In this document: positions 1 to 9,435 of the stretch, in pieces | How positions within the stretch are numbered: position 1 is the stretch's first letter | Layout: every line of letters starts with the position of its first letter | Assembly: GCA_963674475.2 (NCBI GenBank) | Contig: CAXXFQ010000025.1 | Location: 1 to 12,690 of the forward strand | Direction of reading: 5' to 3' | Origin: CAXXFQ01 sp963674475 | GTDB taxonomy: Bacteria; Planctomycetota; Planctomycetia; Pirellulales; Thermoguttaceae | DNA: 12,690 nt | Program-made: the position numbers and the translations under genes | The notes under the pieces: model-generated | Databases searched by the model: none | Told to the model about the DNA's origin: nothing | Seen by the model: the letters and a program-made list of their open reading frames with translations, nothing else

Positions 1-1160
1 ATCTGCTCGAATATTTCGACAATCTGAGCGGCGCCTGTCGCACCTACGGGGTGCCCCTTGCATTTCAGCCCGCCGGACACGTTTACGGGGCGGATGCCGT
101 CTCGGGCAGTTTTCCCTTCTCCGGCCGCCCTGGCTGCTTCCAGGCCTTCTTTGAAGAAACCCAGATCCGCCACCGCCATGGCTTCGGCAATGGTGAAACA
201 GTCATGCACTTCGGCAATTTTGATGTCCTGTGCGGACACGCCTGCCATTTCGTATGCCTGCTGGGCCGCAAGCTTGGCAGCGGGAATGCTTGTGAGGGTT
301 TCGCGGTCATGCAATGCGCAGTCGCTGGCCTGACCCGAACCAATGATGTGGATGGGCGTATCCGTGAAGTCTTTGGCGATCTCTTCCGCTACGAGCAAGA
401 TGCATGCCGCGCCGTCCGTGATGGGACAGCAGTCAAACAGGGTGTTGGGCCACGCGATGGCGGGGTTGTAATTGGGGTCGTTTAAAAACGCTATCTCGTC
501 TTCCCACTGCGGGACCGACAACCCCTTTTTCCCCGCCTTGGCTTTGCGCATGTCCATTACGTCACGGATGGCCATCGGGAAATGGGCCTTGGGGTTGAGG
601 GCGCCGTTGTTGTGGTTCTTTATGGCTATTTTCAGCAGATCGTCGTGCGTGGTCCCGTATTTATTCATGTGGGCGGTGGCCATGGTGGCATACAACCCCG
701 GGAAGGTGAATCCCGCCGCGCTTTCGTAACTTGTGTCCGAACCGCCGGCAATGGCCATGGTGGTCCAGTCGCCGGGCAAGGTGCTCATTTTTTCGGTTCC
801 GCCGACAAGCACAATATCGTAGGCGCCCGAGGCCACAGCGAGCAGTCCCTGCCTTACGGCCACACCGCTGCTGGCACACGCGTCTTCAACCTTCAGGGCC
901 GGTATGGGAAAAAGACCGGTGGCGTCGGCGCACAACACGCCCACCGAGGTTTGCGATTCCCAGAACTCCGCGCCGGTGTTGCCGACAACCAGTGCCTCGA
1001 TGTCCCGGGGATCGATCCCCCGATCGATGGATTTGCACATTTCCAGAAAGGCTTCCGCGAACAGTTCTCTATTGGTCATGTCCGGCCGGGTTCCAAAATT
1101 CGACATGCCGGCCCCGACCATGGCAACGCCCCTGGCAAGTTTTCTCTTCTTTTTCAACAT
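1..1160 (-). CDS. SCP-x-type thiolase (acetyl-CoA acetyltransferase family), partial
   Basis: Thiolase of the SCP-x / archaeal-type branch, expected to cleave a 3-ketoacyl-CoA or catalyse the reverse condensation in the cytoplasm. The frame is open from ATG at 1160 to the window edge (386 codons); only the last residues are missing. Visible catalytic elements are the nucleophile Cys95 in EDACASS, the HDCF motif (His319) that replaces the NEAF of classical thiolases, and CKGHPVGATG with Cys367 and His370. AGAGGT lies just upstream of the start. It follows the acyl-CoA synthetase after 41 bp and is probably co-transcribed. This is the only confident gene here without a frameshift. Members of this branch often pair with a DUF35 OB-fold partner, which would lie past the left edge. 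The family is secure; the substrate is unknown. Confidence 0.9.
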   Translation of the reverse strand, partial: MLKKKRKLARGVAMVGAGMSNFGTRPDMTNRELFAEAFLEMCKSIDRGIDPRDIEALVVGNTGAEFWESQTSVGVLCADATGLFPIPALKVEDACASSGVAVRQGLLAVASGAYDIVLVGGTEKMSTLPGDWTTMAIAGGSDTSYESAAGFTFPGLYATMATAHMNKYGTTHDDLLKIAIKNHNNGALNPKAHFPMAIRDVMDMRKAKAGKKGLSVPQWEDEIAFLNDPNYNPAIAWPNTLFDCCPITDGAACILLVAEEIAKDFTDTPIHIIGSGQASDCALHDRETLTSIPAAKLAAQQAYEMAGVSAQDIKIAEVHDCFTIAEAMAVADLGFFKEGLEAARAAGEGKTARDGIRPVNVSGGLKCKGHPVGATGAAQIVEIFEQ

Positions 1161-1201
1161 GGCAGACCTCTTTTTGCTTTCTTGCTTCATTGACGATATG
1201 C

Positions 1202-2785
1202 TCAAACCAAATTTTGAAAGGCTTCAGACCGGCCCGTGTATTTTTTGCGCAGAACCGTCTTTCTCAGTTTTCCGGCCGGGTCTCTGACAACATCATCGAA
1301 AACAACTTTCCGCGGCAGCTTGTAGGTTGCCATCTTGGATTTGGCGAATTCGATCAGCTCATCCTCGGTCATGGTTTCCCCCTGCTTCAACTGGACGATA
1401 GCCATGACGACCTCAACAAGGCGTTCGTCCGGATATCCGATGCAGGCGACATCGTCGATTTTGGGATGCCCCATCAAAGCGTCTTCGATCTCTACAGGAT
1501 AGATGTTTTCTCCGCCCGAGGTGATCATGTCCTTTTTCCGGTCGACGATATAGAAAAAGCCTTCTTCGTCGGTCTTGGCAAGGTCGCCGGAATAGTGCCA
1601 TTCGCCCCGCAAACATTCAGCCGTCAGTTCGGGATTGTTGAGGTATTCCTTCATCATGCGTTCGGTGGTGAATATCAGTTCGCCGACTTCGCCCGGAGGC
1701 AATTCGTTGTCAAAGGGATCGACCACTTTGGCCTCCACGCCGAAAGTCGGCTTGCCCACGGAGCCGGGTTTTCTCAGAACGTCTTCCGGCATGATCCTGA
1801 AGGTTCCTCCGCCCCCACCTTCCGTGTCGCCGTAAATATTGGAAACGCCGCAGGGCAGATGTTCCGAGAGCCCCTTGAGCACATCAAAAGGTATCGGCTG
1901 CGCACCCATGCCGAGATAACGCCAGGGGCTCAAATCGTAATCGGACAGCTTGATCTCGCCGCTCTTTATCTTGTTGATGGTCGCGACCGCCAGGGGAACG
2001 ACAAAAAGCGTTGCCGTCCCTTTCTCTTCGCTGAGAGCTTCGAAAATCCATTTCGGGGTCACTGAACTCGAGGAGCATCGTTCCCGCGGCGCCGGCCGCA
2101 TAATAGGGCGAGTACATGAACATGGCCCCGCTGTGATAAAAGGGCAGGAATACGATATAGTTGTCACCGGTCTGAACGAAAAAACTCATGCCGTTTCCAA
2201 CGGCTACGTTGTTCAGGGCGTAGTGGGGTGAACACGACCGGTTTGGGGGCGCCGGTGGTCCCGGAGGTGAACATGAGGGCCAGATGATGATCCCCGTCCA
2301 GAGCGACCAGCGCTTCGCCGATATCTTCCGAAGCCTGAATCGTCTTAAAATCGATCATGTCTTCCGGCGGATTTTCACCGAGGCATATAAAATGCTCAAC
2401 AGATTCCAGTTCCTGCTGGATCGGTTGGACGACAGGCAGAAATTCCGAGCCTAAAATAAATACCTTGGGCTGGCTGACTTTTGCTGCGTAAAGGATGTCC
2501 GGTCCGATGAATCTGAAATTGAGGGGAACGACAACCGCGCCGATCTTGAGAATGGCAAAATAGGTAATCAGCCATTCCAGGGAATTGTACTGAAGATGTA
2601 TCACCGTGTCGTTGTCTTTTACGCCCAACTCTTTGGACAGATAATTGGCGACACGGTTGATTTCGTCGTTGTATTCTTTCCACGTCAGCGCCCTGCGCAC
2701 ACCCTTTGAAGGCGTACGTTCAATCAGACATTCTTTTTCAGGCCAATGCCTGGCGTGAATGGCAGCATACTTGGCAAAAATTCAT
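1202..2785 (-). CDS. AMP-forming acyl-CoA synthetase, three frameshifts
   Basis: ANL-superfamily ligase, expected to activate a carboxylic acid to its CoA thioester with ATP. Motifs in order: the P-loop FTSGTTGAPKPV, NIYGDTEG (A5, YGxTE), HYSGDLA (A7), DRKKDMITSGGENIYPVEIE (A8), and DPAGKLRK with the C-terminal catalytic Lys. The reading frame changes three times, each repaired by removing one base: from A5 at 2776-2780 right after the start, G4 at 2225-2228 just after the P-loop, and G4 at 2055-2058. The repaired protein is 526 residues, normal for the family. The start at 2785 was chosen because AGGAGG sits 7 bases before it and the repaired N-terminus (MNFAKYAAIHARHWPEKE) is typical. The P-loop has PKP where PKG is usual. 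It lies 46 bp after dctM. The substrate is not determinable; long-chain and aromatic acids are both possible. Confidence 0.88.
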
Positions 2786-2831
2786 TAAAATGCCTCCTTC
2801 CTGCTCGGATTACCAAGTGCAGGCTATATTT

Positions 2832-4125
2832 TTACATAAACCCCATGATCCTCGGAAGCCAGAGAACCACCCCTGGCATGTAGGTTATCAGAAAAAGCAC
2901 CGCAAGTTGAATGATGACAAATGGAATGACCGTCCGGGTGACATAGATGATATCCCGGTTGGCGATCGCCCCAACGACATACAAGCTGCCGCCCATGGGA
3001 GGCGTGCAGTAGCCGATGGCCAGGTTGACGGTCATGATCAGCCCGAAATGCATATAGTCGACGTTAAAGGAATCAAGCATGGGCAGCATCACCGGACCCA
3101 GAATCAGTGTGGCGGAGATGATGTCCATAAACATACCGATAACCAGCAGGATAATATTCATGGCCAGCAAAAACACGATCGGCGAGTGTATCGCCGACAG
3201 GATGGCATCCGTGACCGCATCGGGGATGTGTTCCAAAGTCAGCAGACGCCCGAAGCAGCTGGCACCGGCCACGATGATCAGAAGCGACCCGGAGGTGATG
3301 GCCGAATTGACCGTGATCGTTTTGATGTCTTTCAACTTCAGCGATTTATGAATGAAAACTTCCACAATCAGAGCATACACGGACGCTACCACGGCGGCCT
3401 CATTGGCGGTGAACGCCCCCGAAAAAATCCCTCCGAAAATGATGACCGGAAGCAGCAGGGACCATATGCTTTCCTTCAATACGGCAACCATTTCGCCATA
3501 CGCCGGTATGGGAAGCCTGACAATTTCTTCCCTGTTCCTGAAATGGTAGTAGGAGTACAGGCAGACAGCTATAATAATGAGGATGCCGGGCATAAAGCCG
3601 GTTATAAAAAGGCCTTCCAGGGAAACGTTGCTGATCATGCTGTACAGGATCATGCTGATGCTTGGAGGGATGATCACACCCAGGTTGGGCGAGGTGGTCA
3701 TTAGCCCGATGGTATAGTCTTCAGGATAGCCTTTTTCTATGAGCGCCGGTATCATAAAGCCGCCGATGGCAACCACGGTCGCCATTGTGGACCCCGAGAT
3801 CGCGCCGAAAAGGCCGCAGGCGATAACGCCTGTCATGCCAAGTCCGCCCGGCATCCAGCTCACGAAGGTGTTGGCCACTTTGATCAATTTTTCGACAATG
3901 CTGCCCGCCGTCATAATATTCCCGCACAAAATAAAGAAAAGAACCACGACAAGGGCAAAATTATCCATGCTGCGTAACAGGGTCTGTACCAGAAGCATCG
4001 TCGGCAGATTGGTAAAGAAAAGGAATCCGAGTGCGGCGGTAAAAAAAAGGCACAGCCCCACCGGGGATATAGGTTGCCATACAACCCAACAGGATGAAGA
4101 GGATAGCTAAATGGCTGGAATCCAT
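2832..4125 (-). CDS. dctM: TRAP transporter large permease DctM
   Basis: Large membrane subunit of a tripartite ATP-independent periplasmic transporter, which moves an organic acid inward using an ion gradient. The protein is almost wholly hydrophobic with about a dozen membrane segments. It shows DctM hallmarks: GLFGAISGSTMATVVAIGGF, GVIIPPSISMILYS and GAFTANEAAVVASVYA. An uninterrupted frame starts only at a GTG at 4061, which would remove the first membrane segment. Removing one base from G4 at 4063-4066 joins it to MDSSHLAILFILLGC starting with ATG at 4125 and gives 430 residues, the usual length. It follows dctQ after 27 bp. The symbol is the family name only and does not imply C4-dicarboxylates as substrate. 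Confidence 0.92.
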
Positions 4126-4152
4126 ATTAAACTCAAGCTCCGAATGCAGGCG

Positions 4153-4657
4153 TTAATCGGTTTTTCTTGTTTTCAGCAGGGCAACGATGTCTTCGTAAAA
4201 AACCTGGAAGACACGGATCGTCATGGTGACGCCCATCAGCGGCAGAATCGCGAATATATAAAACAAGGGAATCCGCATGATGATCGTCTTCTGCTCGGTC
4301 TGAATTTGCAGCGACGCCAGTTTTCCATCCGTAGTAGAGCACGATCAGGGCGAAAATCAGCACCACGAGATTGCTGAAAAAGGTCAGCGGGACTTTGAGC
4401 TTTGGAAAAATCTGAACCGATGCGTCGATCTTTATCATGGTGCGGTTTCTGACGGCGGCGCTGCATCCGATGAAGGTCGTGTAGATGATCACCTCCCGCA
4501 CCAGTTCTTCCGACCAGGGAAGCGCCGAGTTGAACCCATACCGGAGCACAACACTGAAAAATAGAGCTATAAGCGCTGCCATGACGCTAAGAAAAAGCGT
4601 CCACTCCTCGAATGCGGTCAGAATTTTATCTGAAATTTGAAATATTTTTTTCATCAT
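4153..4657 (-). CDS. dctQ: TRAP transporter small permease DctQ
   Basis: Small membrane subunit of the TRAP transporter, which partners DctM in the inner membrane. Four hydrophobic segments are seen, with the family signature WSEELVREVIIYTTFIG followed by the AAVRNRTMIKID stretch after the second segment. Past residue ~110 the uninterrupted frame turns into an unlikely polar sequence. Removing one base from the T4 run at 4321-4324 restores a last membrane segment (LFYIFAILPLMGVTMTIRVF) and a stop at 4153, giving 167 residues, normal for DctQ. The ATG at 4657 was preferred over a GTG 15 bases upstream because GAGG stands 9 bases before it. It lies 65 bp after dctP and 27 bp before dctM. Confidence 0.88.
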
Positions 4658-4722
4658 TGCATGGGGCCTCACGGCTGAGAAAGATCAGGGGACATTGCTG
4701 CCCCCTTTAGTCTTAGCCTTGA

Positions 4723-5816
4723 TTATTCTGCGCCTTTGTATCCCATAAAATCCTGAACTTCCTTCAGATAGTTTGCCGGGCGGTACGTATCTCCCGACCT
4801 GAGTTTGTTGATGTCGTCCGCAAATTTCTGTGTGGACGGAAGACGCCTGCTTGCGCAGCACCTCCATATCCTTTTCAGGCAGCCTGTAAAATTGAACGCC
4901 CTCCGCGGTTGCCTTTTCAATGTGTGTCTTTTCCTGCTGGACGGCTTCCGCACGATATTTGGCGCACATCTCCTTGACGGTCTCTTTGAAGATTTTCTGC
5001 AGATCGGGGGGGCAGACTTGCAAACCACGCCTTGTTGAAAATCCAGATAACGAGGCCGTTGGCATAATCCACACGGGTGTAATATTTGGCCACCTCCAAT
5101 TTTTTGGTGATGTGGCATACCTCGGCCGCATGGTCCATACCGTCTATAACGCCCTGTTTCAGTGAAATCTGCACGTCGGGCCACGGCATGGCAACGGCGT
5201 TCAAACCCCAAGCTTTGTAGGTCAGCTGGTTGACGACGGCTTCCGCTGTCCTGAATTTCAGTTTTTTGGCATCGGCGATTGTTTTCACAGGCTTGGTGGT
5301 GGCCCAGCCGTATCCACCGTATGTGGTAACATCCAGTCCCATGATTCCCTGGTGGTCCATGGCGTTCAGGAAGTGGTTGTAAAGCTTTTTGTTGCCGATG
5401 AATTTGGCCCATTTTTCATGGCTGTCTATCAGGAAGGGCAGGTTGGAAATGCCGAACCGGGGGCCCAGATTTGTCGATGCCACCGAAGAAACACCCGTGC
5501 CTTGAATGGCGCCCATTTGAAGCTGGTTCAAAACCTCCACCTCTCCGCCGAGAATTGAAAGCGGGAAGTAATCAAAGTAAATCTGGCCGTTCGTTCGCTT
5601 CCACAGTTCATCCCGTATGGCATAGCCCGCATAGATGCATTTGAGAACCGGGTGGCTGACACTGGACACCACGCATTTGTATTTGGCTCCCGATGGATCG
5701 AACTTCGGCTTCCAGGTATCCAGGGATGGTTTCTTTTTGGCCATTGCCGGGCCGACCATCAGTCCGAAGCATATGAGACAGACCGTAATCATTGTGAACA
5801 ATCGTTTCGCTGTCAT
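4723..5816 (-). CDS. dctP: TRAP transporter substrate-binding protein DctP
   Basis: Periplasmic solute-binding protein that captures the substrate and hands it to DctQM. It starts with a clear signal peptide (MTAKRLFTMITVC, hydrophobic core, likely cut after AMA at residue 26). It has DctP features: FPLSILGGEVEVLNQLQMG near 84-102, NLPFL near 125-129, and LKFRTAE near 186-192, where Arg189 matches the conserved arginine that binds a substrate carboxylate, then SLKQGVIDGMDHA near 219-231. Two frameshifts cut the C-terminal third: one extra base in the G7 run at 5006-5012 and one near 4835-4850. Repaired, it ends in FMGYKGAE at 4723 with 363 residues. AAAGGAGG stands 6 bases before the start. 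The Arg suggests a carboxylate substrate; its identity is open. Confidence 0.92.
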
Positions 5817-5908
5817 TTGCGCCTCCTTTAAGAAAAAAAGCCGTTTCTGTCATGGCTGCCTAATCGAACACTCACTCAACAAGCATGAATCCTAAGACGA
5901 TTGTCCAT
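5817..5908 (-). promoter_or_regulatory. Leader upstream of dctP
   Basis: This 92-bp gap separates the VOC gene from dctP. It holds a weak copy of the TetR operator (5863-5880, listed separately), then a T-tract on the minus strand, then the strong AAAGGAGG ribosome site. A 4-bp stem (AGCC/GGCT) comes before the T-tract but is too short to call a terminator. I see no clear -35/-10 pair. The gap may hold a second, regulated promoter for the transporter genes, but this is inference. Confidence 0.3.
5863..5880. promoter_or_regulatory. Weak candidate TetR operator (site 3)
   Basis: ATCGAACACTCACTCAAC matches 13 of 18 positions of the perfect operator at 11841-11858. The right half-site (CTCACTCAA) is intact and the left half is degenerate. 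By similarity alone one such match could arise by chance in a window this size; its position between the VOC stop and the dctP start is what makes it worth listing. Confidence 0.35.
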
Positions 5909-6404
5909 TTAGTCCGGGAACTTGGGTATCTCCCCTTCTCTGCGCGGGGACTTGGGAACAACGTGGGCAAGGGTAAACAATACGCCGAACGCGTCTTTCG
6001 GGTTGATGTAGGACTCGGTCCAACTCATGTAATCCGGGACCTTCCGTGAAATTGGCGTTGCCCCACGAGGCCGTGATGCCCATGTCGTTGAGCTGCACCT
6101 CGAAAGTTTTGTTGTCCTCTTCCATCTCGAGGGTGACCATGTACAGGCCTTCCCCTTTTTTCTTGATGAACTTGCCGATGAGAACTTCGCCGTCGGGGTC
6201 ATTCATCGGGGAGAGGAACTCCATCGAGCACTGGTTGTCGCCTTCCGAGCCAAACCGGAACGCCACCCATTTGTATTTAAGCTCGGCCTCCTCGCCCCAG
6301 TCGAACGGATCGATGTTAAACAGCATTTTATAGCGTTCAAGGGCGGCCTCAATGTCCAATACCGCTACTGCGACGCGACGAATTCTTTTTACTTTTAAAG
6401 CCAC
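5909..6404 (-). CDS. VOC-fold protein related to methylmalonyl-CoA epimerase
   Basis: Vicinal oxygen chelate-fold protein of 164 residues after repair. It aligns by eye with methylmalonyl-CoA epimerase: an N-terminal beta strand (RIRRVAVAVLDIEAALERY), SMEFLSPMND, GKFIKKKGEGLYMVTLEME and a C-terminal INPKDAFGVLFTL. The metal ligands expected in that family appear to be replaced: the His of DHI by Arg, the HH pair after GEGL by Tyr-Met, and the Glu of the GVLIEL-like motif by Thr. Epimerase activity is therefore doubtful; a binding, lyase-like or structural role is possible. One extra base in the G3 run at 6036-6038 breaks the frame. It starts with GTG at 6404 behind AAAGGAGG. It lies between the oxidase genes and the transporter, so it may act on the oxidation product. 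Confidence 0.78.
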
Positions 6405-6516
6405 TCGGCACCTCCTTTTCTTCGGGTAAAATTGAAAATGTTCATGTGCTGTTCGTCTCTCTTTCCAACCCTGGTTGAAAAATCACCCTCCCTTCCTGCT
6501 AATTGTCGGTTTTCCG

Positions 6517-8045
6517 TCAATCCATTTTCACCAGTTTATCCGGATTCATTATGTCGTTGGGGTCGAAAATGCGTTTCACGTCTCTCAGCCACAAATGAAA
6601 ATCCGGCCCGATGTCCGGTCCGAAAATCGTCGTCAACGGCTCCATGTGGATAAACCACCCCAACCGGTCCTTCTTTGTATGGGCGATGAACGCCTCCTTG
6701 GTCTGCAAGCGAGCGTTCTTTACCTCTGTGATATCTGCCTGATCATAGTAGTTGTCAGTTTCGTTGATACTGAAGTATCCACGGTCGTAGACATAAACCT
6801 CAGGCGTTTCTTCATCCAGTATATAGTGAGGATATTTATTGATGATTTTCATGTGGGCATTATGGAGTTTTTCTATCGTTTCGATTTGAGAGACATTCAT
6901 CCTTTGACAGGCATAACCGCCATAACGGGTCATACGTACAGAGGTTCCACTCCTAAAAGCATCCCCGTGCCATGTTGACAGAACCTCTCTGAGATCCTCA
7001 CGGAAGATCCCCTTGGTTTGGTCCACGATGAGGCGGAGGACTTTTTCCTCGTAGTCGATCTGCCGTTGAGAGGAGATAGCGGCAAGAACCACATAGATCA
7101 TGTTCCTCGGCCACATGCCTTCCCGGTAGGTTTTTTCGGACAGGTCCTGCGTCGGCTGGGTGTTGAAGGCGTTAAACGCGTCCGGCGTGGTGTTCAGGTG
7201 GGTCCCGATGCCCTGCGTGGGCAATTTCGTACAAGCCCGATTCCATGGACGGAAAATCAGGATACTCGATATAGAAGATGCGATGGTTTTCCGGCAACGG
7301 CGGCCGGTCGTAGTTTTTTTCCTGAGGCCATTCGCCTCCGACCCAGCGGTGGAGTTTTATCGTGGCTTCGGTGACGACGCCAAGCCCTCCATAGTGGGTA
7401 AATTCGAAAATACCCTTGAGGCACGGTCCGGGGCCGGCCCACCAGAAATCGCCGGCTTTCGGAAGCGACCGTGAACCGGTTTCTATGATGTCCCCCGTTG
7501 GGCAAAACCACTTTCATGTTGATCAGGGATTTAATCCCGGGGCCGTAAGCAAGGGCGCTTTGCCAGATCTCGTTGAACATCATGTTGCTCAGAACGCCGA
7601 CAATTCCCGGAGCCAGCGGCGTGCCGCCGTTCCAAAGGCCCCTTTTCATGGTTTCGGACTGCAGCCTGGCAAAGTTGACGTGCGGCTGAATGACCGCCGT
7701 CATGTTCTCTTCGTCGATATTCAGTATCCTGTCCAGTCGCTTCAGATCCAGGACAAGGCTGTCTGCTGCTTTGGGAATACACACTCCGCACATATTGACG
7801 CCCGTGTTGATGGTGACAACGGGGACACGCTCTCTGTCGCATATGCGAAGAACACTCCTTACGTCTTCGGTGTCCCTGGGTAAAACGACGGCTCCCGGGA
7901 CGGTGATAGAATCTCTGTGGTGTTTTCGCCACACGGAAGTCAGCGATGCATCCTTGGAGTATGCATGGCATATTGCCGGGTCATCGGTTATAAACTCTTT
8001 TCCGACAATATCAGCCAGTTTCTGGTATGCTTTTTTATCAATCAT
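6517..8045 (-). CDS. FAD-binding oxidase, VAO/PCMH family (flavoprotein A)
   Basis: Flavoprotein of the vanillyl-alcohol oxidase / p-cresol methylhydroxylase superfamily, with an N-terminal PCMH-type FAD domain (residues ~48-230) and a C-terminal substrate domain. Supporting motifs are VPGAVVLPRDTEDVRSVL, VPVVTINTGVNMCGVCIP, MKVVLPNGDIIETGS, THYGGLGVVTEATIKLHRW and the C-terminal FDPNDIMNPDKL. Two insertions break the frame, in C5 at 7492-7496 and G3 at 7219-7221; repaired, the protein has 508 residues, close to p-cresol methylhydroxylase flavoproteins. The start at 8045 has GGAGAG upstream and overlaps the end of the Fe-S gene by 8 bp, implying translational coupling and a shared complex. 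It probably passes substrate electrons to the Fe-S protein. The substrate could be a hydroxylated or aromatic compound, or a 2-hydroxy acid; the sequence does not decide. Confidence 0.85.
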
Positions 8046-9305
8046 TTTTTTTCTCTCCAAGTGCTTTGAGGACGAGATCGAGCAGATTGTACAATACCAT
8101 GGCGCTTCCACTTTCTTTCAAGCTTGCGTCAAAATTTTCCTCGCAGTGGGGACAATGGGTCACCAGCGCCTCGGCCCCGGTAGTGTCCGCCTCGGCAATC
8201 CTTTCCAAGGCCGTTGACTTTGCAAAATCGGGATACGCGCTGCCCATCCAGCTTCCGGCTCCGCAGCACAGCGCATCGTCCTTTATCCTTTCCATTTCGG
8301 TTAGTTCGACACCCGGTATGGCCTCAAGGATTCTTCGCGGCGCATCGTAGATGCCGGTGAACGCATTGGTGCCGCTTACCCCGCTGCTGCTGATCCTCCC
8401 TAAGTGGCAGGGATCGTGATAGGTTACGGTCAGGGGTTTTGACTGTTGCAGGCTGAAGTCTTTTTTCGGATATAAGCTGATCCACCATCTCCAGGATGTG
8501 GACCACTTCGAAATTCATTGCTTCTCCGACTTCGGGATAGTCGCGGCGAAAGGTGCTGTAGCAATAGGGGCAGATGCAGACCACTTTTTTCACCCCGAGC
8601 CGGTTGAATGTCTTTATGTTCTCTTTGGCAAAAGCGACGAATTCATCCTGGTCCCCGATTCTCAAGGCCGGATTTCCACAGCACATTTCCTTGTTTTCCA
8701 GAAACCCGACCTCGACGCCGGCCGCCATCAGGATTTTGGCGGCAGCAAGGGGCATTGCCTCTGCAGCCGGATCTTTGAGGGGCGAGCACCCGACATAGAG
8801 AATGGTGTCCGAGCCGGGCTCGGCATCAGCGATTTTACTGCTTTCCTGTGCAGGCTGATAACGGTAGAGCGCCTTGAGCCAGTTGGAGCGGTGCGCATTG
8901 GGTTTGCCGAAAGGATTTTTGGTGATCTTTCAGGCTCTGCAAGAGAGGCCTGAACTCCTCCGGTGGCCCTTTGCCGTCCGCAACAAGCTTGGCCCGCATG
9001 GCCTGAATGATTTTTCCCGGCTGAATCTCCTTAACGCGGCCGCAGACGTAGTCGCATCCGCCGCATAACTGACACCGGTAGACAACATCCAACAGCTTTT
9101 CAGACCACTCGAGATCTCCCTCCAATAGAGCGCGGGCAACGTCAAGCCTTCCCTGGGCAGAGAACGCATCAAAATGATATCGAATAAGACTTGGGCACAT
9201 CCTTGAAAAACGTTCACTCTTTATGTGCCAGGTAAAAACATATTTACACATGCTGTCTCGATAGCAATTCCAGATTTCACGGCGATAATCTTCAAGTTGA
9301 CGCAT
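8038..9305 (-). CDS. Fe-S oxidoreductase with two CCG domains (GlcF/HdrD-like)
   Basis: Cytoplasmic electron-transfer subunit of 421 residues after repair. An N-terminal cluster region has Cys14, Cys20 and Cys37-Pro in unusual spacing, then a regular CX2CX2CX3C motif (Cys78, 81, 84, 88). Two cysteine-rich CCG domains follow: CSPLKD (C173), MCCGNPALRIGD (CCG at 208-210) and CICPYC (C243, C245, C248); then HDPCHLGR (C299), LCCGAGSWMG (CCG at 346-348) and THCPHC (C384, C387). Such domains bind an Fe-S cluster in HdrB/HdrD and occur in GlcF and related flavoprotein partners. Two extra bases break the frame, one in 8916-8922 and one in T6 at 8461-8466. GAGG stands before the ATG at 9305. It is flanked on both sides by VAO-type flavoproteins, so it is likely their shared electron acceptor. 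Confidence 0.9.
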
Positions 9306-9435
9306 TCGATTTTCCTCAATTCAATTCTTGAATGTCCGGCGATTCATTCAAAAGCCGGTTTTCGGACTTTGCTTTATACGGCAGTGTGACCGTCTGTAAT
9401 CTGCTATTGAAAACGGCGCGTTCGACTGTCATTCG
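9306..9435. other. 130-bp gap between flavoprotein B and the Fe-S gene
   Basis: This is the longest gap within the structural gene row. It contains the GAGG ribosome site for the Fe-S gene at its left end. I see no open frame of note, no clear hairpin followed by a T run, and no copy of the TetR operator. Confidence 0.5.

Noticed and set aside
582..2065. Long plus-strand open frames of 203 and 444 codons at 582-1193 and 731-2065
   Set aside because: They lie opposite the thiolase and synthetase genes, whose minus-strand frames carry clear catalytic motifs. The plus-strand translations are rich in Arg/Pro/His with no family features.
2055..2228. Programmed ribosomal frameshifting in the synthetase
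   Set aside because: The breaks are in ordinary G4 runs with no slippery heptamer and stimulatory structure, and similar breaks occur in nearly every gene of the window.
2706..3704. Plus-strand open frame of 332 codons at 2706-3704
   Set aside because: It is antisense to dctM. Its His/Asp/Gln-rich translation is the expected mirror of a membrane protein gene.
5828..5860. Possible terminator (AGCC/GGCT stem before a T run on the minus strand) ahead of dctP
   Set aside because: The stem is only 4 bp with an 11-base loop, too weak to call.
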